From NCBI GenBank assembly GCA_964194935.1, contig CAXMOL010000142.1, positions 1 to 12,331 on the forward strand: 12,331 bases of DNA, given 5' to 3'. A model generated the notes under the pieces. The model saw only the letters and a list, made by a program, of their open reading frames with translations. It was not told where the DNA came from and made no database searches. The stretch's first letter is position 1. Each line of letters starts with the position of its first letter. The position numbers and the translations under genes are program-made. This document shows, piece by piece, positions 1 to 7,025 of the stretch. The DNA is from JACZWZ01 sp964194935 (lineage in GTDB: Bacteria; Actinomycetota; Acidimicrobiia; Spongiisociales; UBA11373).

Positions 1-256
1 GACCACCGAGACGAACCTGGCGCCGCGCCCCCAGCGTCCCCCCCAGGGCCGAACCCGCCTCCGGGGTCCGAGACGCTCCCGCACCCGTGTTATCCACTCC
101 GTCTGCAGACATGCAGCGGAGTCTCGCACAAGCCCGCCGAGACCGTCAACGGTGAACGACGGGTTATCCGCAGGCCATCCGGCCTTCCCCCCCCCAAGAG
201 GAAGGCGTCGTCCGGGCCGGCCGACCGAATTGGTGCGACCGACCCGAACCGAAGGG
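1..256. other. Non-coding stretch at window edge
   Basis: No convincing gene is seen here. Short open frames exist on both strands, but they are low-complexity Arg/Pro/Gly translations of GC-rich DNA and overlap one another. The segment lies downstream of the minus-strand exporter gene and holds one hairpin that could end its transcript (see 182-206). Two sequences resembling DnaA boxes (90-98 and 164-172) are present but too few to call an origin. Confidence 0.5.
182..206 (-). terminator. Possible terminator hairpin after the exporter gene
   Basis: The 7-base arms GCCTTCC (182-188) and GGAAGGC (200-206) are perfectly complementary around an 11-base loop. The hairpin begins about 50 bases past the stop codon of the minus-strand exporter. 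There is no T-rich tail on either side, so this is a weak call; it could be a processing or attenuation hairpin, or chance in GC-rich DNA. Confidence 0.3.
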
Positions 257-3200
257 CTATCTCTCCTGAGTGGCTGTTCCCCTTGCGTGGGGCTCGTACA
301 CCCACTCGCCGCGGGTCCGCTCCCATTCGAGCCGCTCTCGCTCTTCACCCTTGAGCGACGGCGTCACCAACAACAAGAGGCTCGGCAGGACCAGCAGGGT
401 CACCAGCACGGCCAGTGCGATCATCACTGCGGTCAGGACTCCATAGATGGCGAAGATCGGCATCGGAGCCATTCCGAGTACGGAGAAGCCCGCGATCGAC
501 GTAAGCGCCGAAATGATCAGGGCACCGCCCGTCCCCTCACCAGCCCGGCGTAGCGCCGGGAAGCGACTGGGTTCGCCGGCGAGTTCCTCCCGGAACCGCA
601 CTGTGAAGTGGGTAGCAAAGTCGATCCCAACACCGATCGAGATGGCAGCGATGGTCGCCGTCACCGGGTTAATGGAATAGTCGGCGAGGTACATGAACCC
701 GTACACCCATGCCACCACCAACAGAATCGGTACAACCGAAATCAGCGCGTACTTCACCGATCGCAACATCAACGACACGATTCCGAACGTCAGCAACAGC
801 GCCAGGGGAAGCGACAACAGCATCGACTTGGTAAAGGCGTTCAGAGTGTTACGGAAGGTGATCGGCTCTCCCGACACGCTGATCAGATCCAGGTCGGCTC
901 CGGCCGTCGCCGTTCTTAGATTCGCCGCCGCATCGTCCAGAGCTGCCTTGGCAGCGTCGATCAATGGGCCATCGGTGAGCGAGCCGACGATCACCTCAAG
1001 ACGTGTCCCCTGAGTGTCCCCATCCAAGTAGAGGACCTTGCCGACCCTGTCGGCGGGGAACACGAGTTGCCCGGCATCATCACGCAGCCCTTCACTGCTC
1101 GCCACCGCGTATATCGCCGCCACTTGCTCGGGTGTATCGGGGTACCCATCTCCGTCGCCATCCGTGATGTCGACCCCCATCGCAGCAGCCACGTCATCGC
1201 GAGCCATCGAAGAAGCCGTGGCAAACTGGACCAAGGTGATCGCGTTGTTGACCACTTCAATCTCTCCGGTGAAGTCGCGGGAGAAGTCAACACCGGAATC
1301 GGTAATTTCATCGACGGCGTCCTGCATCGCCTGCAAGGTTCCGACTTGGGTGAGGTCACCTTCTACATAGATGTAACCAGTCCCAATCCCCAGGTCGCCG
1401 AAGTGGAATTCCTGTCGGTTCAAGCCCTGGACCGCAGCGGATTCACTCGACAGGAAGTCGGTGAACGAGAAGTTCGACCTGACCTGAAGGGCTCCCCACA
1501 CTCCCAACACGGCGAATACGACCACGACCGGCACCGTGACAACTCGCCACCGCGCCAGGAAGTGGACCACATAACCAGCGAAGTGGAGTCCGTGACCAAC
1601 TCCCTTGACTTGGTCGCTGCACTCGATCCCCTTCTCCGCAGCCCGCTTGTTGCGACGCCGCGTCCAACGAAACGGGAGGTAAACGAAGAACAACGAGAAC
1701 ACCACCAGCATGGCAAGTCCCATGAACGGGACCCCCACAGCGCCGGCCACCATGGTTCCGGCGAAGACCACCGCCGCCAAGAACCCGAGCCTGGTCCCAA
1801 TACGCGGACCATGGGTAACCGGAGGCGGTCCCATCGCATCTTCAGTCGCCAGCACCAGCTTTGGCGCCAGCAACCCCAGAATCGCAAAGGCGACGAGCAA
1901 CGCGATCGCAGCACCCAAGCCGAACTGGACGATCGATTCGATGCCGGAAATCGCATTGGAGACGAAGGCCGCCGCCGACGACAGCGCTGCCAGCGTCAGA
2001 GCCAGCATCACTGCCGACATGCCCGAGGCATAGGCGGCTTTGCGAGCCTCGCCCTCCACTTGCGCCTCCCGCGCACGGCCTATGGCGTGGATAAAGAAGT
2101 CGACGCCGAAGCTGATGATCGATATCGGCACAATGAACCCGAGCAGCAAGCCTCCCTTGAGGCCGACCAGCCCGAAGATCCCCTTGTAGATGATCGTCGA
2201 AACTGCAAGACCGGCACCCACATACACCGCAGCCCAATAGGACCGAAGCAAAACACCAACAACGATGAGGATCAGAACCACGGCCCCCAGGATGAATGGC
2301 AAGGCCTCATCCAGCTGTTCCGCGAATGCGAGGTTGATATCGATGCCGACACCCAGAGCGGTGTAGTACTGCTGATCTCCGCGCAGTTCGACCTGGACTT
2401 CACGGAGCCACCGCTCAGCTTCGGTGAATAGCTCCACTTCGATTACTTCCGGATCTGTGGAGGTCGTAGTGATGTCGAAGGTATCGATGTCGTACATGAC
2501 CAAGGCTTGGTACGCGGGACTCGCCCAAATCTCGATCTGCTCGCCGGCGACAATGCCCGGCGTAACCGTCCCCAGGAGAGACAACGTCGAACGCAGGGCT
2601 GCGCTCGGCGAACCTGGGGCCAGTACTGCGTCGAGTGCCACCTTGACGTCGGCATCGGTGGCACCCTCGAGTCCCCCGGCGAGCTCTGCATCTACGGCAT
2701 CGGCGATCGAGTAGACGCCATCAATCTCAACACCAAAATCGTTGCTGAACACTGTGGCCAAGTGGGAGTTGAGCGAATCACCCCGAACATCGCGAGTTGT
2801 GGCGCGCAGCGACTCCGAATTCGTCTTCCATTCCAACAACGAATTGCGAGTCAGAACGTCGTTTCCCTCGGGATCCTCGACCAGGAATGCTGCACCCTGA
2901 GTGCCTGAAGCAGAAGCAAAGACGTCTTGTACCCGGTCCGACGTCGTGTACATCTCACCCTTCGGATCGAATTCGGGCTCATCTTCGGAACCCAATGCGC
3001 CGAACACCCCCGCCATCACCACGGTCAACACGAGTACACCGACCGTTACGAGTCGGTAGCGCCGATTCATCCATTCGAAGAACTTCAGTCCCATTTGGCT
3101 ATCACCCTTTGTTATCGCAGATCTCTGATTCCTTTGGCGCCCACCCGCATCAATCGGATCGACACTCAACTTATCTTTCGAAACGCCTCCACGGCGGAAG

Positions 3201-3826
3201 ATGAGAACCGCTCCGCCGAGCATTGAAACGAGGCCGAAGGCGAAGACGCCCCAGGCCACCCACAGGAAGTTGGAGAGCCGGGCGCCAAATACGAGGCTGG
3301 CGTCGACGCCCGCCGAACCATCGGCGTTCATCGCCACGATGGTCCATTGCCCTTGTTCTATCGACCAGTCCAACGTCTGGATACCGAAACCCTCGACCGA
3401 TGCAATCCAGAACGATTCGGCACCAGGAGCACCCGGAGAACCAGTGCCTCCGTGGTGGACGTAGTCGATGTCCGAACCCTCGAACTCGATGCTGTCGACC
3501 TCGTCGTACGCGGCACCGGTCAGATAGGCCTCGACATCACCGGCGGCGCCAATCCCGAGAAAGAGATCAGAGCCATCGTTGGAGGATCCGGTCGCCCGCA
3601 CGTCAACGGGGTCGGTCAGTCGATCCGCCACCCAGCCGGGGGCGTCAACGAGCACCTCCACACCCTCCGAAGCGATCGCAAACGAAGAGCGCTCCATCCG
3701 ATGAGCATCTGAAACAAAGAAGCCGTCCGAGTCACGATCCTCATCCAGACTCAGCAACGCCCCGGCGATAGCGGCAGCGCCTACCAGCAAACCCAGCACG
3801 CCAGAAACGACACGTATCAGGCGCAT
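257..3826 (-). CDS. MMPL/RND-family exporter with fused N-terminal membrane module
   Basis: Predicted 1189-residue inner-membrane protein. The C-terminal 945 residues (from Met245) have the MMPL/RND layout: a membrane segment at about 256-278, a large outer loop, a membrane cluster at about 508-655 containing FGVDFFIHAIGRARE (573-587), further segments at about 681-720 and 761-783, a second outer loop, and a last cluster at about 1003-1151 containing GVGIDFATHF (1065-1074), typical of proton-driven RND transporters. This family often exports lipids or other hydrophobic compounds; the substrate cannot be read from sequence. Residues 1-210 form a separate unit: a membrane segment, an outer domain of about 160 residues, and a second membrane segment. 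That unit resembles a stand-alone actinobacterial membrane protein family. A polar linker (about 211-244) joins the halves. The second outer loop carries a DGDGDGYPD calcium-loop-like motif (889-897). ATG at 3826 is chosen because GGGGAG lies 9 bases upstream; an in-frame GTG at 3844 would add 6 residues. An internal ATG at 3094 also has a GGTGA 7 bases upstream, so the two halves might also be made separately. Confidence 0.88.
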   Translation of the reverse strand: MRLIRVVSGVLGLLVGAAAIAGALLSLDEDRDSDGFFVSDAHRMERSSFAIASEGVEVLVDAPGWVADRLTDPVDVRATGSSNDGSDLFLGIGAAGDVEAYLTGAAYDEVDSIEFEGSDIDYVHHGGTGSPGAPGAESFWIASVEGFGIQTLDWSIEQGQWTIVAMNADGSAGVDASLVFGARLSNFLWVAWGVFAFGLVSMLGGAVLIFRRGGVSKDKLSVDPIDAGGRQRNQRSAITKGDSQMGLKFFEWMNRRYRLVTVGVLVLTVVMAGVFGALGSEDEPEFDPKGEMYTTSDRVQDVFASASGTQGAAFLVEDPEGNDVLTRNSLLEWKTNSESLRATTRDVRGDSLNSHLATVFSNDFGVEIDGVYSIADAVDAELAGGLEGATDADVKVALDAVLAPGSPSAALRSTLSLLGTVTPGIVAGEQIEIWASPAYQALVMYDIDTFDITTTSTDPEVIEVELFTEAERWLREVQVELRGDQQYYTALGVGIDINLAFAEQLDEALPFILGAVVLILIVVGVLLRSYWAAVYVGAGLAVSTIIYKGIFGLVGLKGGLLLGFIVPISIISFGVDFFIHAIGRAREAQVEGEARKAAYASGMSAVMLALTLAALSSAAAFVSNAISGIESIVQFGLGAAIALLVAFAILGLLAPKLVLATEDAMGPPPVTHGPRIGTRLGFLAAVVFAGTMVAGAVGVPFMGLAMLVVFSLFFVYLPFRWTRRRNKRAAEKGIECSDQVKGVGHGLHFAGYVVHFLARWRVVTVPVVVVFAVLGVWGALQVRSNFSFTDFLSSESAAVQGLNRQEFHFGDLGIGTGYIYVEGDLTQVGTLQAMQDAVDEITDSGVDFSRDFTGEIEVVNNAITLVQFATASSMARDDVAAAMGVDITDGDGDGYPDTPEQVAAIYAVASSEGLRDDAGQLVFPADRVGKVLYLDGDTQGTRLEVIVGSLTDGPLIDAAKAALDDAAANLRTATAGADLDLISVSGEPITFRNTLNAFTKSMLLSLPLALLLTFGIVSLMLRSVKYALISVVPILLVVAWVYGFMYLADYSINPVTATIAAISIGVGIDFATHFTVRFREELAGEPSRFPALRRAGEGTGGALIISALTSIAGFSVLGMAPMPIFAIYGVLTAVMIALAVLVTLLVLPSLLLLVTPSLKGEERERLEWERTRGEWVYEPHARGTATQER

Positions 3827-3995
3827 GGCAACATTCTCCCCCACCCGCGTCGGAAGGTCCCCATCCCGGGTGTATTAATGATGGTTGCAGACCGCTAAAG
3901 CAGACGGTCAGGGCCGAAAGACCCTGACACGGCTGTTGGTGGTGTAGACCGCGCCTGCGCCACGGCGAACGGAGCACCTACTCTCACTACACGTA
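3827..3995. promoter_or_regulatory. Divergent intergenic region with hairpin
   Basis: This spacer must hold the promoters of the minus-strand exporter and the plus-strand HAD phosphatase. An AT-rich patch (TATTAATGATG, about 3872-3882) stands out from the GC-rich surroundings and may belong to the exporter promoter. A hairpin with perfect 7-base arms GTCAGGG (3907-3913) and CCCTGAC (3922-3928) sits in the middle. I cannot fix a -35/-10 pair for either gene. Confidence 0.4.
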
Positions 3996-3998
3996 GTG
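3985..3998. promoter_or_regulatory. Inverted repeat overlapping the HAD gene start
   Basis: CACTAC-AC-GTAGTG is a perfect inverted repeat with 6-base arms and a 2-base centre. Its right arm covers the proposed GTG start codon (3996-3998). It could be an operator or a structure limiting translation initiation, and no Shine-Dalgarno sequence is visible near the start. Its function is inferred from position only. Confidence 0.3.
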
Positions 3999-4490
3999 CG
4001 GCGGATCCAATCAGCCTTCGTCAACGATATCGACGAGGTGGCGGCGCGTGTTGATGCCGAACCGGGACCGCTCATCATGATCTTCGACGCCGACAACACG
4101 CTGGTGCCGCAAGGAGCATCACCCAGCGAGTTCGCCCGACGCGTAAACGAGGTCATCGATCGATTCGAACCATTGGTCACCCGGGTCATCGTCATCAGCA
4201 ATGGGCCGGAGCGCGGCGCAGACCGGATGATCAGCAGAGTCAACAAGCCGTGGACCAGACGAATACGCCTCGGCATCAGAAGGCGATCGAGGATTCCTAT
4301 CTGGGTCGTCGGAGACCAGGTGTTTTCGGACGGCCTACTTGCCTGGCGCCTCGGTGCCGTGTTTCTCCATTGCGCGATCGATCCCGACGATGACTTTCCA
4401 GGTCAATCAAAGCAACGGCGGCTGGGGAGATTCCTTGCTCCGTTGATCTTTCGGAAGAAGCCGCTTAGCGGTCCCCAACACGGCACTTGA
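3996..4490 (+). CDS. YqeG-like HAD-superfamily phosphatase
   Basis: 164-residue cytosolic HAD hydrolase. The motifs are in order: nucleophile motif DADNTL (Asp31, Asp33, Thr35), motif II ISNG (Ser69 region), the conserved lysine in NKPWTRR (Lys84), and the acidic motif VVGDQVFSDG (Asp107, Asp112). This arrangement and length match the HAD class IIIA YqeG family, whose substrate is generally not established. The reaction is expected to be Mg-dependent phosphate hydrolysis. GTG at 3996 is the only start in the open frame, which opens after a stop at 3945. It lacks an upstream Shine-Dalgarno sequence, so translation may be leaderless. The basic C-terminal tail (about residues 137-156) lies beyond the catalytic core. 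The last 26 bases overlap the convergent lipoprotein gene. Confidence 0.82.
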   Translation: MRRIQSAFVNDIDEVAARVDAEPGPLIMIFDADNTLVPQGASPSEFARRVNEVIDRFEPLVTRVIVISNGPERGADRMISRVNKPWTRRIRLGIRRRSRIPIWVVGDQVFSDGLLAWRLGAVFLHCAIDPDDDFPGQSKQRRLGRFLAPLIFRKKPLSGPQHGT

Positions 4491-5016
4491 AAGTGACCTC
4501 GATGACTTCCTTCATCTCAGGCGGAATCCAGGGCGTATCGGAGAAGGCGTCACGATCCTGGGTGGCGTCGATACTCGCCTGAGCGGCGTCACAGATCGCC
4601 AGCGATTCGACGTCGACGGCCCGCGCCGCTTCTCCAGCCGGGCTATCCCACACCGTGCGCGCCTCCTCGGCAGTCTCCGCCTCCATCACGAAGTCGGCCA
4701 ATTCGGTCTCGGCAGCAACGAGGCGAGAAATGATATCCAGTGCGGTCTCGTAGAGGTCTTCGATCTCCTCCGGAGAGTCGAGAGCACGAAAAGCGTCGAG
4801 GAAGTCATTACGAAGCCCGACCCGATCGGTGACATAGGACCGCATCTCCTCAAGGTTTGGCTCCCCACCCAACGAGGCGTCACCAGCATCGAGCCGCTCA
4901 TTCATCGTTGACACAAGACCGTCGAGCTCCTCGGCGAATTCGGTCAGCGACGATGAAGAGGAACAAGCAACGACCACCAACCCGATAACGACGACCAGCG
5001 TCAGAATTCGCCTCAC
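4465..5016 (-). CDS. Predicted lipoprotein of unknown function
   Basis: 183 residues from GTG at 5016. TTG at 5022 would add two residues; GTG is preferred because an AGG lies 8 bases upstream. A basic N-terminus, a hydrophobic stretch and a VVAC lipobox (Cys18 in this numbering), followed by a Ser run, predict export and lipid anchoring on the outer face of the membrane. The mature part is acidic and probably helical (rich in Glu, Asp, Ala and Leu), with two further Cys near the C-terminus (SLAICDAA and TFKCRVGD) that could form a disulfide. I recognise no enzymatic motif and assign no function. It is convergent with, and overlaps, the HAD gene. Confidence 0.75.
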   Translation of the reverse strand: MRRILTLVVVIGLVVVACSSSSSLTEFAEELDGLVSTMNERLDAGDASLGGEPNLEEMRSYVTDRVGLRNDFLDAFRALDSPEEIEDLYETALDIISRLVAAETELADFVMEAETAEEARTVWDSPAGEAARAVDVESLAICDAAQASIDATQDRDAFSDTPWIPPEMKEVIEVTFKCRVGDR

Positions 5017-5112
5017 ACCCAAAACCTACACCGGATAGTCAGGGTGGAAGGCACCCCTGACCTACCCCTGGGAATCTCGGGGTTTCTCGGGGGGAATCCC
5101 CAATGGTCGGCG

Positions 5113-5328
5113 ATGCCCATCTCAGAGAAACTGTTGCACATGAGGACATTTGCCATCGAAACCGCATCCCGAGCCATCGAGATCGTCACCACCCCGATCG
5201 CCCTGGTCGGCGTCATCCTCCTACTCATCGTGGTCTTCAGCGGGGTTGCCGGTCGTGCGGTCCTCCTGCTGGAATCCCGCACCGCCCGGATCAGCGACTC
5301 GTCTGTCATCTACTCCCAAGCGCGCTGA
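5113..5328 (+). CDS. Possible small single-span membrane protein
   Basis: 71 residues from ATG at 5113. An in-frame GTG at 5044 would add 23 residues of poor quality. There is one clear membrane segment (IALVGVILLLIVVFSGVAG, about residues 30-48) between a short N-terminal part and a polar C-terminal tail. No family is recognised. A 7-bp hairpin starts 14 bases after the stop, which fits a transcription unit ending here. The ribosome binding site is weak at every possible start, so the gene remains uncertain. Confidence 0.4.
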   Translation: MPISEKLLHMRTFAIETASRAIEIVTTPIALVGVILLLIVVFSGVAGRAVLLLESRTARISDSSVIYSQAR

Positions 5329-5341
5329 ACCGACGGCCAGA

Positions 5342-5362
5342 AGGCCCCGGTTCAAGGGGCCT
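5342..5362. terminator. Hairpin after the small membrane ORF
   Basis: AGGCCCC (5342-5348) pairs perfectly with GGGGCCT (5356-5362) around a 7-base loop. It lies just past the small plus-strand ORF and about 20 bases beyond the tRNA terminator hairpin when read on the minus strand. No T tract follows on the plus strand. It could back up termination from either direction. Confidence 0.45.
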
Positions 5363-5370
5363 GAAAGACA

Positions 5371-5408
5371 GTCCAAATGACAAGAGCCCCGGCTTTCGCC
5401 GAGGCTCT
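5371..5408 (-). terminator. Rho-independent terminator after tRNA-Pro
   Basis: Read on the minus strand, AGAGCC-CGGC pairs with GCCG-GGCTCT around a GAAA tetraloop (hairpin 5383-5408, with one mismatch). It is followed by TTGTCATTT. The first base of the stem is the last base of the tRNA CCA end, so the terminator is fused to the mature tRNA 3' end. It should end both tRNA and any lysC-asd read-through transcripts. Confidence 0.85.
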
Positions 5409-5484
5409 GGTCGGGACGGCCGGATTCGAACCGGCGACCTCATCGTCCCGAACGATGCGCGCTACCAAGCTGCGCCACGTCCCG
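5408..5484 (-). tRNA. tRNA-Pro (anticodon CGG)
   Basis: The full cloverleaf can be drawn. Acceptor stem CGGGACG/CGTCCCG; D arm GCGC/GCGC with loop AGCTTGGTA; anticodon stem CATCG/CGATG with loop TTCGGGA giving anticodon CGG; five-base variable loop; T arm GCCGG/CCGGC with loop TTCGAAT. Discriminator A (5411) and an encoded CCA end (5408-5410) follow. It reads proline CCG codons. It lies 39 bases after the asd stop codon on the same strand and may be transcribed both with asd and from its own promoter. Confidence 0.96.
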
Positions 5485-5496
5485 TTGGGAGCGGCA

Positions 5497-5527
5497 AGTG
5501 TAGTGGTGGGCTACCCCCAGCAGTCAG
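5497..5527 (-). promoter_or_regulatory. Possible tRNA-Pro promoter
   Basis: On the minus strand, TACACT (5497-5502) matches a TANNNT -10 box 12 bases before the tRNA 5' end. CTGACT (5522-5527) overlaps the asd stop codon and could act as a -35 box, but the 19-base spacing is longer than usual. This would give the tRNA independent transcription from within the operon end. Confidence 0.3.
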
Positions 5528-6540
5528 CCGGCGACGAGTTCGGCGATCTGCACCGCGTTCAGGGCTGCACCCTTGCGGAGATTGTCGCCGACCACCCAGA
5601 ACGAGACCCCTCCGGGCCGACCGAGTGTCGCCCGGAGCCGGCCGGCCAACACCTCGTCGACTCCAGCCGCATCGAGCGGCGTCGGCACCTTGTCTGACCA
5701 CAACTCCACTCCTGGAGCCGCTGCGATCAATTCGGCCGCCTCATCGACTCCCAGGTCCCGTTCGAACCAGACAGAAGCGGCGATGCCGTGGCTCACCATG
5801 ACCGGCACTCGCACACATGTTGGCTCGACCCGCACATCGGGGGCGCCGAGGATCTTGCGGGTCTCGTGCACCAATTTGAGCTCTTCGTCGGTGTAGCCGT
5901 CGCTCACAAGCGCTCCGGCCAGCGGAAGGACATTCCACCCAATAGGGCGGTCATAAAGACCGGCGGGTGGTTCCTGCCAAAGACCCGTTCGTAAAGCGTC
6001 GGTGTCCTTGCCGAAATGATCGACCTCGTCCAACAGCGTGTCGATACCGCTCTGTCCCGATCCCGAAACCGATTGATACGAAGTGGCCACCATGTCCGTA
6101 AGGGTGGCGGCGCGGTGCAGCGGGCCGAGAGCCATCAACAGCACCATCGTCGTGCAGTTGGGGTTGGCGATGATCCCTTGGTGCTCGATCGCCGCTTTAT
6201 TGTTCACGTCGGCAACGACGAGCGGAACCGTCGGATCCATCCGCCAGGCAGAAGAGTTGTCCACGACCACCGCCCCGACATCGGCAAAGCGCCGAGCGTG
6301 CTCTTTGGATCGGGCGCCACCGGCGGAAAAGAGAGCGACCTCGATGCCGGTGGGGTCAGCGACGGCCAGATCCTCGACGGTGACGTCGCCCCAGGCGGTC
6401 TCGACCACCATTCCTGCGGATCTTTCCGAAGCCATGAGTCGCAACTGCCCGACGGGGAACTTGCGCCGCTCCAGGGTCGCCAGAATCTCCCGGCCAACAA
6501 CACCCGTGGCGCCAACGACCGCCGTCGAAATCTCACTCAT
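5524..6540 (-). CDS. asd: Aspartate-semialdehyde dehydrogenase
   Basis: 338 residues, a normal length for the family. It converts L-aspartyl-4-phosphate and NADPH to aspartate semialdehyde, the second step toward Lys, Thr, Met and diaminopimelate, in the cytosol. The NADP-binding GATGVVG is at 10-16. Catalytic Cys129 lies in NPNCTT, Gln156 in SYQSVSG, and the catalytic His251 follows RVPVMVSHG. The C-terminal signature GDNLRKGAALNAVQIAE is at 318-334. The ATG start overlaps the lysC stop as ATGA, so translation is probably coupled to lysC. tRNA-Pro follows 39 bases downstream on the same strand. Confidence 0.97.
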   Translation of the reverse strand: MSEISTAVVGATGVVGREILATLERRKFPVGQLRLMASERSAGMVVETAWGDVTVEDLAVADPTGIEVALFSAGGARSKEHARRFADVGAVVVDNSSAWRMDPTVPLVVADVNNKAAIEHQGIIANPNCTTMVLLMALGPLHRAATLTDMVATSYQSVSGSGQSGIDTLLDEVDHFGKDTDALRTGLWQEPPAGLYDRPIGWNVLPLAGALVSDGYTDEELKLVHETRKILGAPDVRVEPTCVRVPVMVSHGIAASVWFERDLGVDEAAELIAAAPGVELWSDKVPTPLDAAGVDEVLAGRLRATLGRPGGVSFWVVGDNLRKGAALNAVQIAELVAG

Positions 6541-7025
6541 TCGGATGAACCCACGTCGAAATTGAAGGCTCTGTGGAGGCGATTCATCGCTCGATCCACA
6601 TCGCTTTCATCGATCACACACGAAACCCGAATCGCTGATGTCGAGATCATGTCGATATTTACGCCCTCATCGGCCAATTCCCGAAACATGGTTGCAGCAA
6701 CGCCAGGTTCAGCACGCATCCCCGAGCCGACGATCGAGAGCCTGGCGATATCGGTAGCCAGGTCCACCCCGGCCGCCCCCAGATCCGCGGCAACATTCTC
6801 TGCCACGCCTCGAGCCACATCGGCGTACTCGCGAGGGACGGTGAAGGAGATGTCCGTGATCCCGCTCTCCGAGACGTTCTGCACGATCATGTCCACACTG
6901 ACACCTTCAGCAGCCAACGGTTCAAAGAGTGCAGCGGCGACACCAGGCCGGTCGGGCACGCCGTGCACCGTCACCTTGGCAGCCGCCGCATCATGCGCGA
7001 TCCCACGCACGATGGCTTGTTCCAT
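6537..7025 (-). CDS. Probable LysC beta subunit from internal start
   Basis: An in-frame ATG (Met246 of LysC, MEQAIVRG) is preceded by AAGGAG (7032-7037) with a 6-base spacer, a near-ideal ribosome binding site and the strongest in this operon. Translation from here would give a 162-residue protein with only the two ACT domains. In Corynebacterium and Bacillus lysC genes, a beta subunit is made from an equivalent internal start, and alpha2beta2 enzyme is assembled. The position between kinase and ACT domains matches. That it is used here is inferred. Confidence 0.65.
   Translation of the reverse strand: MEQAIVRGIAHDAAAAKVTVHGVPDRPGVAAALFEPLAAEGVSVDMIVQNVSESGITDISFTVPREYADVARGVAENVAADLGAAGVDLATDIARLSIVGSGMRAEPGVAATMFRELADEGVNIDMISTSAIRVSCVIDESDVDRAMNRLHRAFNFDVGSSE

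Noticed and set aside
90..172. TTATCCACT (90-98) and TTATCCGCA (164-172) resemble DnaA boxes, hinting at a replication origin.
   Set aside because: Only two imperfect boxes, no AT-rich unwinding region and no dnaA, dnaN or other origin genes in the window.
1067..2431. Plus-strand open frame of 454 codons opposite the exporter.
   Set aside because: It is antisense to well-supported membrane segments, and its translation is His/Arg/Gln-rich without domains.
5103..5801. Long plus-strand open frame of 232 codons.
   Set aside because: It runs antisense through tRNA-Pro and the end of asd, and its composition (Arg/Pro-rich) is typical of a shadow frame.
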